Notes: generated from the letters alone by a model not told the origin. Positions 10,301 through 19,490 are shown, counted from the first letter of the stretch. The stretch is DNA of 33,676 bases from Gammaproteobacteria bacterium (GCA_020832005.1 JAFIFN010000031.1:1-33676); one strand, 5' to 3'. Numbers and translations: made by a program.

Positions 10301-10648
10301 TCGGCCTCTGACGGCGATATCTTCCCATGGAAGTTCCGCAAGGCCGGTCTTGGGCCGCTGATCGGCAAGCGCACCTGGGGTGGCATCATCGGCATCACCA
10401 ATCGCGGACCGCTGGTCGACGGCGGCGAGGTGTCTGTCCCGGAATTCGGCACCGCCGATGCCGATGGCAGCTGGGCCGTGGAGGGCGAAGGCATTGCACC
10501 TGACATCGACGTCGACAATGATCCGGTCTCCGAGATGCAGGGCCGCGATCTGCAGCTCGAGCGCGCCATCGAGGAGGTAGTTCAACGCATGCGTACGCAA
10601 CCCGCAGCCTTGCCGGCCCGGCCGGCCGATCCGGTGAAAACACCATGA
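7352..10648 (+). CDS. Exported tricorn protease homologue (S41 family, beta-propeller + PDZ + C-terminal peptidase core)
   Basis: Signal peptide; repeated SPDG propeller motifs; TSASDGDIFPWKFRKAGLGPLIGKRTWGGIIG tricorn-type catalytic region. Confidence 0.9.
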   Translation: MPSVLSARRASLVLALTAVLFSCIAQAEETLLLRFPTLHGEQLVFSHGGDLWRSPASGGTAVRLTAHPGLELFPRFSPDGTRIAFTAQYDGDEQVYVMPAGGGEPQRLTWYPAMGPLPDRWGYDNQVYGWTPDGEGVLFRSLRDTHNVGASRLYIAPVAGGMPEALPMTRAGGGALSPDGRRIVYSPLFRDFRTWKRYEGGWAQQLYMLNLDGSQAQRITDHPRSHRDPMWLPSGVYFVSDRDGTLNIYRYDPDSGETTQITQHDEWDVRWPSADGGQRIVYELGGRLRILDVVSGEDRAVSITVPSDGVARRPARISVSDRIQEAVPAPDGKRVAIVARGEVFSVPAEHGLTRNLTRSSDAHEREVTWSPKGDRLAFISDASGEEELWVVEQAGGQPRQVTRDSDTRYFRPRFSPDGERIAMVNARNQLLVVDVASGRITEVARDPIENNRDHAWSPDGRWLAFSMSQPSGFSRLHLWERERGRLHALGSGMFHEHTPAWDPDGGLLYFLAMREFQPQISRIEWDFATNRDTGIFAYALRRDVDNPFAPRSDEVGDKAEGADNDDEPSARGSRSRGSDTGNTALRVELDGLDQRVIRVPVEADNYSQLTATGTHLVYGRSDPFYYGRDPATRPAVMLYDLEKREARTRLEDVAAFAVSADGKQLLARQNNSWKLFPLDNGDGKTVSLDGLMMDRVPAEEWAQIFDEVWRRFRDHFYVANMHGYDWEAIGQRYRALLPHVAHRSDLNYIIGEMIGELNVSHAYKSGGDLARPSRPTVSLPGARFELDERAGRYRIASIFAGQNAEARYRSPLTEVGVDVSVGDYVLAINTHPLSAQDNPYRLLHAARGAPVELRVSARADGRDARTVRFEPVESERNLMYLAWVTERYRQVSEATDGRVGYLHVPDMGADGIREFIKWFYPQIRREGLIIDVRANGGGNVSQMLINRLNRELLGVTHTRNRQQPSTYPNMVFTGPMVTLINETSASDGDIFPWKFRKAGLGPLIGKRTWGGIIGITNRGPLVDGGEVSVPEFGTADADGSWAVEGEGIAPDIDVDNDPVSEMQGRDLQLERAIEEVVQRMRTQPAALPARPADPVKTP

Positions 10649-11589
10649 CGCGCGCAGGGTCGAGGCCATCGGCTCCGGCGGTCAGTCGCCGTGCCGTGCT
10701 GGCGGCCGGGGCGCTGGCCGCAGGCGTCCTGCCACTGGGCGTGCTGCGCGCCGGAGACTCGATGCGCCGCCGGGTCATACCGGCCAGCGGCGAGGCCCTG
10801 CCGGTGATCGGTGTGGGCACGGCGAGAACCTTTGATGTCGGTGATGGCGATACGCAGCGCATGGCAGCGTTGCGCGAGGTGCTCGCAGCCCTGCTGGACG
10901 GCGATGCCAGCGTGATCGATACCTCGCCGATGTATGGCGAAGCCGAACGCGTCATCGGCGAGCTTGCGCGCGAGCTGCCCGGTCGCGAGCGCATGTTCCT
11001 GGCGACCAAGGTCTGGACCCGCGGACGTGCGCAGGGCATTGAGCAGATGCGCCGCTCGCTGGAACTGCTGGGCGTCGATGCCGTTGACCTGATGCAGATC
11101 CACAATCTCGTGGACTGGCGCACGCACCTGGCGACGCTGCGTGCGCAGCAGGAAGAAGGTGTGTTTCGCTATATCGGTATCTCGCACTACCGCGTCGATG
11201 CGTTTTCGCAGGTCGCCGCGGTGCTGCGCGACGAGCCGTTGGATTTCCTGCAGATCAACCACTCGCTGATGACGCCGGAGGCCGAGCGCGAACTGCTGCC
11301 GCTGGCGGCCGATCGCGGCGTGGCGGTGATCATCAATCGACCCTTCGAGAACGGCGCGCTGTTCGCCCGCGTGCGTGATCATGAGGTGCCGGCCTGGGCC
11401 GTGGAAGCCGGCATGCCGACCTGGGGTCAGTACTTCCTGAAATTCATCCTCGCCCATCCGGCCGTTACCTGCGTGATCCCGGCCACACGGCGGCCCGAGC
11501 ACATGCTCGACAATCTGCAGGCAGGCTTCGGCGAGTTGCCTGACCGGACGATGCGTGAGCGTATGCGCGAGCATGTCGTGACGCTGTAG
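10645..11589 (+). CDS. Aldo/keto reductase with Tat-like signal
   Basis: [19 protein letters not shown] twin-Arg N-terminus; [17 protein letters not shown] and [13 protein letters not shown] motifs; ATGA overlap with the tricorn gene. Confidence 0.85.
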   Translation: MTRAGSRPSAPAVSRRAVLAAGALAAGVLPLGVLRAGDSMRRRVIPASGEALPVIGVGTARTFDVGDGDTQRMAALREVLAALLDGDASVIDTSPMYGEAERVIGELARELPGRERMFLATKVWTRGRAQGIEQMRRSLELLGVDAVDLMQIHNLVDWRTHLATLRAQQEEGVFRYIGISHYRVDAFSQVAAVLRDEPLDFLQINHSLMTPEAERELLPLAADRGVAVIINRPFENGALFARVRDHEVPAWAVEAGMPTWGQYFLKFILAHPAVTCVIPATRRPEHMLDNLQAGFGELPDRTMRERMREHVVTL

Positions 11590-11600
11590 CGGCGCGTGCG

Positions 11601-11683
11601 GGCGTCACCTGCGGGAGGTCTTTGGCGGAATGGCTCCCTTCGGTCCGCTTTATTTCCGCCAAAGACCTCCCGCAGGCGACGCC
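11601..11683 (+). repeat. 83-bp intergenic palindromic repeat, copy 1 (30-bp arms, 23-bp spacer)
   Basis: GGCGTCACCTGCGGGAGGTCTTTGGCGGAA ... TTCCGCCAAAGACCTCCCGCAGGCGACGCC, 29/30 complementary; near-identical to the copy at 22235-22317. Confidence 0.95.
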
Positions 11684-11765
11684 AGCCGGGGCTCAAGCAA
11701 GTGAGTGTCTCGGTTTACCGGGGTTATCCTGCAGCGCGCGCAGCGGAGATAATCCCGGCATTCCG

Positions 11766-12521
<756 letters not shown>

Positions 12522-12525
12522 CGCC

Positions 12526-14883
12526 ATGAGCGTGCTGCATCGAAAGCTCGGCCGCGAGCTGCTGCGCATGTCCGGCCAGGCACTGGCGATTGCGCTGGTG
12601 CTGGCCAGTGGTGTCATGACCTATGTGCTGACCTCCACGTCACTTGCCTCGCTGCTGACGACCCAGGCGCGCTACTACAGCGAGTACCGTTTCGCCGACC
12701 TGTTCGTCGATCTCAAGCGTGCGCCCGAGCATGTCGGCGAGCGGCTGCGCGACATCGATGGTGTACGCAGCGTCGACACGCGCGTGGTCGCGATGGTGAA
12801 CATCGACGTGCCGGACTTCACCGACCCGGTCAGTGCGCTGCTGGTGTCGCTGCCCGACGAAGGCCAGCCGGCGCTGAATCGCATCTGGGTGCGCGAGGGC
12901 GCGCTGCCCGAGCGCGCCGACGAGGTGCTGATCAGCGATGCCTTCGCCGATGCCCAGTCGCTGGGCCCGGGCGACACGCTGGGGGCCGTCATCAACGGCC
13001 GCTGGCAGCGCCTGAGGATCTCCGGGGTCGGCGCCTCACCGGAGTACATCTACCAGATCAAGCCCGGCGACCTGTTCTTCGACTTCGAGCGCTTCGGCAT
13101 CCTGTGGATGCGCCGTCAGCCGCTGGCCACGGCGTTTGACCTGGATGGTGCGTTCAACAACGCGGTGTTCGCGCTGCGCCCCGGCGCCGATGCCCGCGAC
13201 GTCATCGCGCGCATCGACGACGTGCTCGAACGCTACGGCGGGCAGGGCGCCTATGACCGCGACGACCAGGTCTCGCACGGCTTCCTCGACACCGACCTGC
13301 AGAGCCTGGTGGTCATGAGCCGCGTGTTTCCCGCAGTGTTCTTCGGTGTTGCGGCCTTTCTGCTCAACGTCGTGATTGCGCGCATGCTTGCAGCCCAGCG
13401 CGAGCAGATCGGCATCCTCAAGGCCTTCGGCTACCGCAATGGCGAACTGGCCCTGCATTACATCCAGCTGGTGCTGGTGATCGTCGCGGTCGGCAGCCTG
13501 ATCGGCACGGCGCTGGGTGTGTGGCTGGGCCGCGGCATGGCCGGCATCTACGCCGAGTTCTATCGCTTCCCGTATCTCGACTACAGCCTGGATGTGGGTG
13601 TCGCGGTGATGGCGTTGACGATTGCCGCGCTGGCCGCACTCGCGGGCACAGGCCACGCTGTGCTGCGCGCCGCGCGCTTGCCGCCGGCCGAGGCGATGCG
13701 TCCGGAGCCGCCCTCGCGTTATCGCCGCTCCTGGCTGGAGCGCCTGGGTCTGGGCGGGTGGCTCGACCAGCCCAGTCGCATGGTGTTGCGCCATCTCGGC
13801 CGACACCCGCTGAAGTCCGCGATCACGGTGCTGGGTATCGCCATGTCCGTGGCGATCGTCATGCTGGCCCGCTTCCAGGTGAATGCCGTGGATGCGCTGG
13901 TGGAGTCGGAGTTCGGTCTGGCGGCGCGCGAGGACCTGACGGTGACCTTCACCGAGCCGACAAGCTACCGGGCCATGTTCGCACTGGCTGCCGAGCCGGG
14001 TGTCGGGCAGGTCGAGCCGATGCGCATGGTGCCGGCGCGTCTGCGTGCCGGGCATCGCGAGTATCGCCTGGCTATCCGCGGCCTGGTCGCCGAGCCGGAC
14101 CTGCACCGGCTGCTCGACATCCATCAGCAACCGATACGCCCGCCTGCCGAGGGCCTGCTGCTGACCAGCTACCTGGCCGACACGCTCGGCGTCGTGCCCG
14201 GGGATTCGCTGCAGGTGGAGATTCTTGAAGGCGACCGGCCGGTGCGCCAACTGCCGGTGGCCGGTGTCGTGCCCGAGTACATCGGCATGAACGCCTACAT
14301 GGAGCTCACCAGTCTCAATCGGCTGATGCGCGAGGGCAACGCCATCAGCGGCGTCTATCTGAAGGTCGATGCCGACGAGCGTGACCGGCTGTTCCAGCGC
14401 ATCAAGAACATGCCGCGGGTGGCCGGGGTGTCGATCCAGCGTGAGGCCGTGCGGAGCTTCGAGGAGGACATGGCCGGGACGGTGCTGATCTTTACGCTGG
14501 TGATGACGCTGCTGGCAATGGTCATTGCCGTGGGGGTGGTCTACAACAGCGCGCGCATTGCGCTGGCCGAGCGGGCACGCGAGCTTGCCAGCATGCGCGT
14601 GCTGGGTTTTCGTCGCGCCGAGATAAGTTACATCCTGCTCGGTGAGCTCGCATTGCTGACCCTGCTTGCACTGCCGCCGGGCTTTCTGATCGGCTATGGC
14701 ATGACGCACATGATTGCCACCGCACTGGGCACCGAGCTGTTCCGCATTCCAGCCGTCATCGCGCCGTCGAGCTTCGCGTTCGCAAGCTGCGTGGTGATGG
14801 CAGCAGCCATCGGCTCGGCCCTGCTGATCCGCCGAAGACTCAATCGACTGGACCTGATCGGGGTTCTGAAGACACGCGAATGA
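12526..14883 (+). CDS. FtsX-like ABC transporter permease (MacB-type)
   Basis: Two FtsX-like TM modules; immediately downstream of the ATPase gene. Confidence 0.9.
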   Translation: MSVLHRKLGRELLRMSGQALAIALVLASGVMTYVLTSTSLASLLTTQARYYSEYRFADLFVDLKRAPEHVGERLRDIDGVRSVDTRVVAMVNIDVPDFTDPVSALLVSLPDEGQPALNRIWVREGALPERADEVLISDAFADAQSLGPGDTLGAVINGRWQRLRISGVGASPEYIYQIKPGDLFFDFERFGILWMRRQPLATAFDLDGAFNNAVFALRPGADARDVIARIDDVLERYGGQGAYDRDDQVSHGFLDTDLQSLVVMSRVFPAVFFGVAAFLLNVVIARMLAAQREQIGILKAFGYRNGELALHYIQLVLVIVAVGSLIGTALGVWLGRGMAGIYAEFYRFPYLDYSLDVGVAVMALTIAALAALAGTGHAVLRAARLPPAEAMRPEPPSRYRRSWLERLGLGGWLDQPSRMVLRHLGRHPLKSAITVLGIAMSVAIVMLARFQVNAVDALVESEFGLAAREDLTVTFTEPTSYRAMFALAAEPGVGQVEPMRMVPARLRAGHREYRLAIRGLVAEPDLHRLLDIHQQPIRPPAEGLLLTSYLADTLGVVPGDSLQVEILEGDRPVRQLPVAGVVPEYIGMNAYMELTSLNRLMREGNAISGVYLKVDADERDRLFQRIKNMPRVAGVSIQREAVRSFEEDMAGTVLIFTLVMTLLAMVIAVGVVYNSARIALAERARELASMRVLGFRRAEISYILLGELALLTLLALPPGFLIGYGMTHMIATALGTELFRIPAVIAPSSFAFASCVVMAAAIGSALLIRRRLNRLDLIGVLKTRE

Positions 14884-14890
14884 GGACACC

Positions 14891-16081
14891 ATGAGCAGAA
14901 ACAAACTCCTGTTGCTGGGCTTGCTCACCGCGGCGATTATCGCGCTGCTGGTGATCGGCTTCGCACCGCAACCGGTACTCGTCGACCAGGCCCGCGTGGT
15001 GCGCGGCGCGATGGAGGTGATCATCGAGGAGGAAGGCCGCACGCGCGTGCGGGATCGCTACCAGGTCTCCGCGCCTGTGGGCGGGTATCTGCGGCGTATC
15101 GTCATCGAGCCCGGCGACCCGGTCACCGAAGACCAGGTGCTGGCGCTGGTCGCGCCGCTGCGACCCGAGGCGCTGGATCCGCGTCGGCGGGCGCAGGCGC
15201 AGGCAGCAGTCGCTGCCGCGCGCGCCAGCCTGCGCAGTGCCGAGAACCGCACGCGCGCGCTGGCCGCCGAGTCGACGTTCGCACAGAGTGAACTCGAACG
15301 CATGCGTCTGCTCGCCGTAGACGGCAACGTCTCACGCGCTGAACTGCAGCGTGCCGAGACGCTGGCGCGCAGTGCTGCCGAAGGCTTCGAAGAGGCAGAA
15401 GAACGCGTCGAGGTGGCGCGCCAGGAACTCAATGCCGCGCAGACGCAACTGGCCTATGCGGGCGCCGATGCCGATGACGTCGACAGTCTCGTCAGCGTGC
15501 GCTCGCCGGTCAACGGCCGGGTGCTGCGCCGTCACCGCGAGAGCGAAGGGGTGGTCGCAGGCGGCGAGTTGCTGCTGGAGGTTGCCGACACCGATGTGCT
15601 GGAGGTCGAGACCGATGTGCTGTCGGCCGATGCCGTACGCATCGCGGCAGGTCAGCCGGTACGTTTCGCGCGCTGGGGCGGGCCCGGGGAACTCGAAGGC
15701 GTGGTCCTGCGCGTGGAGCCGGCGGGTTTCACGAAGATCTCGGCGCTGGGGGTCGAGGAACAGCGCGTGTGGGTCATCAGCGAGATCACCGCACCAAGAG
15801 AGGATTGGCGCAGCCTCGGCGATGGTTTTCGCGTGGAGAGCCGGTTCGTTGTCTGGTCGGAAGACGACACGCTGGTTGCCCCGGTCAGCGCGGTGTTTCG
15901 CGAGGCTGACGGCTGGGCTGCGTTTCGTATCGAGAATGGGCGCGCACGCCTGGTGGCGGTGGAGATCGGCGAGCGGTCAGCGCTGCGGGTGCAGGTGCTC
16001 GATGGCCTTGCCGCGGGGGATGTCGTGATACCCCATCCACCGGAGCAATTGACCGACGGCAGTCGGGTCAGATCGCCCTGA
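14891..16081 (+). CDS. HlyD/MacA-type periplasmic adaptor (membrane fusion protein)
   Basis: N-terminal TM, coiled-coil AQAAVAAARASLRSAENRTRALAAE, lipoyl-like VRSPVNGRVLRRHRESEGVV; third gene of the efflux operon. Confidence 0.88.
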   Translation: MSRNKLLLLGLLTAAIIALLVIGFAPQPVLVDQARVVRGAMEVIIEEEGRTRVRDRYQVSAPVGGYLRRIVIEPGDPVTEDQVLALVAPLRPEALDPRRRAQAQAAVAAARASLRSAENRTRALAAESTFAQSELERMRLLAVDGNVSRAELQRAETLARSAAEGFEEAEERVEVARQELNAAQTQLAYAGADADDVDSLVSVRSPVNGRVLRRHRESEGVVAGGELLLEVADTDVLEVETDVLSADAVRIAAGQPVRFARWGGPGELEGVVLRVEPAGFTKISALGVEEQRVWVISEITAPREDWRSLGDGFRVESRFVVWSEDDTLVAPVSAVFREADGWAAFRIENGRARLVAVEIGERSALRVQVLDGLAAGDVVIPHPPEQLTDGSRVRSP

Positions 16082-16089
16082 GGCGTCAC
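16021..16089 (+). repeat. Direct repeat copy A (3' end of hlyD-like gene plus 8 nt downstream of its stop)
   Basis: 57/69 identical by eye to 18548-18616; encodes VVIPHPPEQLTDGSRVRSP*. Confidence 0.9.
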
Positions 16090-16221
16090 TCTGAAGCGAA
16101 CTATTATGTTAATGCGGTTACCTGGTTTTTGCTGGTTGGTCACCGATCAGAGATGCTCGCCGATAGAAGCTCGAAGCGGCGAAAACTTGTCGACGGCAGT
16201 CTGTTTAGTTGAGGGTGCGGA

Positions 16222-17049
16222 ATGGTGACGTCTCATGCAGAGCCTCCCGTCCGGTCCGCCATAACTTTTTTTGGCCTGACTTTCGGTATCGCCTGGGGCG
16301 TCATGGGGCTCGCCCTGGCATTCCAAGACACCGTCGAAGCCGCGCTGGGGCCGATGCGTGCCTCGCATCCGCTGTTTATCCTCGCCGTTTGGTCGCCTGC
16401 CATTTCTGGCATCTTGCTTGTGCTCTGGTATGGCAGGCTGCCCGGCTTGCGCCGCTACTTCTCGCGCCTGCTGCTATGGCGGGCTCCGGTCGGCTGGTAT
16501 CTTTTGCTGCTCATCGGTCTGCCCGCGGTTTCGTACCTTGGGGCTGCACTTGGTGGCACGCTTACGCGCGAAGCATTGGCCCAGCCGCCGCTTCCGGAGT
16601 TGCTGGCGCTGGCCGGCTTCATGCTGATCCTTGGACCCGTGGAAGAACTCGGCTGGCGGGGCTACGCTACACCACTGCTGCAGCGCCGGTTGGCACCGTT
16701 CTGGGCAGGGCTTGTGGTGGGTGTCTTCTGGGCGCTTTGGCATGTCCCGGCTTTTTTCCTCGGCGGCACGCCGCAGAGTGGCTGGGAGGTCATGCCCTTC
16801 CTGCTGGGCGCCACCGCCGTAAGCGTAATTCTTACAGGGTTCTTCAACGCCGCGCGGGGCAGCATCCTGGTGGCGATCCTGTTTCACTGGCAGCTCAACA
16901 TGCCGATGTGGCCAGATGCCCAACCCTGGGACATGTATCTCTTCGTCGTGCTTGCCGCGATTGTCGTCTGGATGAAGCGCGTCGAGATGTTCAGCAGAGA
17001 AGGTGCAGTGACGCAAGTCATGTCGGCCGGCCAAGGAGGACTACGATGA
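16222..17049 (+). CDS. CPBP family intramembrane metalloprotease
   Basis: EELGWRGYATPLLQ, FWALWHVPAFFLGG and FHWQLN motifs in a multi-TM protein. Confidence 0.88.
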   Translation: MVTSHAEPPVRSAITFFGLTFGIAWGVMGLALAFQDTVEAALGPMRASHPLFILAVWSPAISGILLVLWYGRLPGLRRYFSRLLLWRAPVGWYLLLLIGLPAVSYLGAALGGTLTREALAQPPLPELLALAGFMLILGPVEELGWRGYATPLLQRRLAPFWAGLVVGVFWALWHVPAFFLGGTPQSGWEVMPFLLGATAVSVILTGFFNAARGSILVAILFHWQLNMPMWPDAQPWDMYLFVVLAAIVVWMKRVEMFSREGAVTQVMSAGQGGLR

Positions 17050-18251
17050 ACAACCGCCTCCTTCGTATCGCCGCCTGGACCTTCGGAGGGCTCGCCGTAC
17101 TGGCCTTCGCCGGATTCCTGTGGCTGCGCCAGAGTCCCTACTGGGCCGGGATCACGCTGTTTGCAGAGTCGCAGCGGGTCGAGAACTTCCGCGCCATGGA
17201 CCGGGTATTCCCGTCGCGGGCAGTGCCGCACGGCGGTCCGGTCTGGGCCTTCGAGCGCGATCCACGTGCCTTGCCGGAGACCTATGACTTCAATGACGAC
17301 GAGCGCGAGCTGAGCGCCTTTCTGGACCGGACCGTGACCACCGGCCTGCTGGTCGTCCACCGAGGCGCGATTACCCATGAGGAATACCGCCTCGGTGCCG
17401 ATGAAGCCTCGCCCTTCACCTCATGGTCGATGGCAAAGTCATTCCTGTCCGCACTGATCGGCATCGCGCTGGAGGAGGGGCACATTGCCAGCATCCGCGA
17501 CTCCATCGGCCGGTATGTCCCGGCGCTGGCGGGGTCGGGCTACGGCGATGTGTCACTCGAGGATGCGCTGACCATGTCCTCGGGCGTGGCGTTCAACGAG
17601 GACTACGACAACCCGTTTTCCGACATCAACATGCTGGTCTGGCGAGCAATGGCGATGAGCCAAACTGCCGAGCAGACGCTCTCTGGCTTGGGCCGGCTGC
17701 GTGATTCTGGCACGTTCAACGATTACATCAGTTCCGACAGCATTGCGCTGGGTCTGGTGCTGGAGTCCGCTACGGGGATGCCGCTTGCCGAGTACCTGGC
17801 CAGCCGCCTCTGGGGCCCGATGGGGGCCGAGGCGGATGCGACCTGGAGCACCGACCGCACGGGGCGCGAATTCGCGCACTGCTGCCTGAACGCGACCCTG
17901 CGCGATTACGCCCGCTTCGGGCGCCTCTATCTCGAGGGCGGGGCGCGGATGGGGCAACAGATCGTGCCCGCCGAATGGGTCCTGGCCTCGGTCAACCCCA
18001 CGGCCCCGCATCTGCAACCGGGCCAGAACCCGGCCAGCAGCTGGACCTTCGGCTATGGCTACAAGTGGTGGATCCCCGAGCACCCACAGGGCGATTTCAC
18101 CGCCATCGGGGTCTGGGGGCAATACATCTACATTGACCCCGCGCGCGAGGCGGTCATCGTCAAGACAAGCGCCGATCCGGATTTTGACAACAATGATCAC
18201 GAGAGCATCGCCGTCTTTCGCGCAATCTCTCAGGCGCTGGCAGGGCAGTGA
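17046..18251 (+). CDS. Serine hydrolase (class C beta-lactamase/penicillin-binding-protein-like)
   Basis: SMAKSF (SxxK) motif; beta-lactamase-fold sequence; ATG at 17046 overlaps the CPBP stop (ATGA). The ORF track start at 16209 is an upstream out-of-context extension. Confidence 0.85.
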   Translation: MNNRLLRIAAWTFGGLAVLAFAGFLWLRQSPYWAGITLFAESQRVENFRAMDRVFPSRAVPHGGPVWAFERDPRALPETYDFNDDERELSAFLDRTVTTGLLVVHRGAITHEEYRLGADEASPFTSWSMAKSFLSALIGIALEEGHIASIRDSIGRYVPALAGSGYGDVSLEDALTMSSGVAFNEDYDNPFSDINMLVWRAMAMSQTAEQTLSGLGRLRDSGTFNDYISSDSIALGLVLESATGMPLAEYLASRLWGPMGAEADATWSTDRTGREFAHCCLNATLRDYARFGRLYLEGGARMGQQIVPAEWVLASVNPTAPHLQPGQNPASSWTFGYGYKWWIPEHPQGDFTAIGVWGQYIYIDPAREAVIVKTSADPDFDNNDHESIAVFRAISQALAGQ

Positions 18252-18294
18252 CTACCCTGAGAATAATGGTCAGGTTAGCTAAGGTGTATACGTC

Positions 18295-18555
18295 ATGCTG
18301 TTCACAAGGCTGGCTGTGATGATGCTGGTTGAGGAAGGGGTTCTGGACCTGCACGCCGATGTGGCGGGCTACACGCGCGAAACCGAGGTGCCCGGCTTTG
18401 AGCAGCTGACGCTCGCCCAGCTGATGAGCCACCGCCCGGGCTATGAGGATACCTATGAGCAGTTCGTGCAAGCCCGCATCCTCGACCCGCTGGGGATGGG
18501 CGCCACCACCTATAGCGAGGCAACCGCGCGCCCTGACCAGCCGCCGCTGTCGTAA
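18295..18555 (+). pseudogene. Degraded fragment of a second beta-lactamase-family serine hydrolase
   Basis: LFTRLAVMMLVEEGVLDLHADVAGYTRE...LTLAQLMSHRPGYEDTYE then directly QFVQARILDPLGMGATTYSEA; no SxxK start region, central part missing, C-terminus truncated. Confidence 0.75.
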
Positions 18556-18616
18556 TTCCGCATCCGCCGGAACATCTCACCGATGTCAGTCGGGTCAGAT
18601 GACCCTGAGGCGTCAC
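18548..18616 (+). repeat. Direct repeat copy B, relic of a hlyD-like gene 3' end
   Basis: Translates in the matching frame to VVIPHPPEHLTDVSRVR*, versus VVIPHPPEQLTDGSRVRSP* in copy A; most differences are at third codon positions. Confidence 0.85.
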
Positions 18617-18693
18617 GGGGCCCAGACACGACAGCATCGCTCCGAGACCGGCTCCGAGGACTAAAGCGGATTCCGGTCTCTTGTAGCAAGACA

Positions 18694-18709
18694 GATTATA
18701 CGTATAATC
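18694..18709 (+). promoter_or_regulatory. 16-bp perfect palindrome GATTATACGTATAATC overlapping a TATAAT -10-like hexamer; candidate toxin-antitoxin operator
   Basis: Perfect dyad 30 bp upstream of the antitoxin ATG; contains TATAAT at 18703-18708; a weak TTGTAG -35-like hexamer lies 16 bp upstream. Confidence 0.6.
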
Positions 18710-18738
18710 CGGACATCTGCTTTGAAAGGCCAGATGCC

Positions 18739-18993
18739 ATGCCAATAGTTGGGTCGCTTGAGTTCCAGCGCAGGTTCGGAGAGTTCCAGCATCAGGCACA
18801 GCGCGAGCCGGTCGAGATCACCCGGCACGGACGGCGAGAGTTCGTGCTCATGTCGGCCGATCACTATGACTGGCTCAGGGCCGCCGCCCAGCGAAGTCAC
18901 CAAACAGCAGACGCTGCCGATGTGGTGATCAGCGCGGTGGAGCGTGCGGAGATGGACCCGGAGCATGCCCATCTTGATGAACTGCTGAAGTAG
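18739..18993 (+). CDS. Phd/YefM-family antitoxin
   Basis: MPIVGSLEFQRRFGEFQHQAQREPVEITRHGRREFVLMSADHYDWL is Phd/YefM-like; in-frame ATG inside ORF 18583..18993. Confidence 0.8.
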   Translation: MPIVGSLEFQRRFGEFQHQAQREPVEITRHGRREFVLMSADHYDWLRAAAQRSHQTADAADVVISAVERAEMDPEHAHLDELLK

Positions 18994-19003
18994 CGCAAGG
19001 TTC

Positions 19004-19423
19004 GTGGGGCTCCCCGAACCAAGGCCCGGCCTCGTCATCCGCTACGACTACCTCTGGACCCATGAGGCGGCTGCTGGCCGGCCGCAGGGCAAGGACCGCC
19101 CGACCTGCCTTGTTGCAGCGACCGATGCGCTGGTGCGCCCGCGTCATGTCGTCCTGCTGCCGATCACCCACACGCCGCCTTCCGGCGATACGATCGAGAT
19201 CCCGGCGAAGGTGAAGCAAGCTATCGGGCTTGATGACGACGCGAGCTGGGTTATCGTGTCGGAACATAACATCGACGAATGGCCCAACGGCGGGCTGTCA
19301 CCTGTGCCCGGCAAACCGAACACGTTCAGCTACGGCTTCATTCCGCCGGGGCTGTTTGCGAAGATAAAGGCCAGCTTCCTCGCACTGGCCAGAGCGAAGA
19401 AGAGCAACCCCGTCCGCCGCTGA
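19004..19423 (+). CDS. PemK/MazF-like toxin (putative)
   Basis: PRPGLVIRYDYLWTHEAAAGRPQGKDRPTCLVA...VVLLPITHTPP resembles PemK-like plasmid maintenance toxins; 10 bp gap after antitoxin; GTG start. Confidence 0.7.
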   Translation: MGLPEPRPGLVIRYDYLWTHEAAAGRPQGKDRPTCLVAATDALVRPRHVVLLPITHTPPSGDTIEIPAKVKQAIGLDDDASWVIVSEHNIDEWPNGGLSPVPGKPNTFSYGFIPPGLFAKIKASFLALARAKKSNPVRR

Positions 19424-19490
19424 ACGACGCCGGCATCGCGGAATCGATCATGATTCCAAACGCCATAGCGCAAGCTTCGGCCACCCCGTC

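Noticed and set aside
8822-10669. 615-aa antisense ORF opposite the tricorn homologue
   Set aside because: Same GC-driven artefact; the sense-strand protein is clearly conserved.
13036-15042. 668-aa antisense ORF opposite the FtsX-like permease
   Set aside because: Long antisense frame expected in high-GC DNA; His/Gln/Arg-rich low-complexity translation, no recognisable domain, and the sense strand has a clear gene.
16209-17045. N-terminal extension of the serine hydrolase ORF (ORF track 16209..18251)
   Set aside because: Overlaps the whole CPBP gene in another frame and has an Arg-rich artefactual composition; the ATG at 17046 overlapping the CPBP stop is a much better start.
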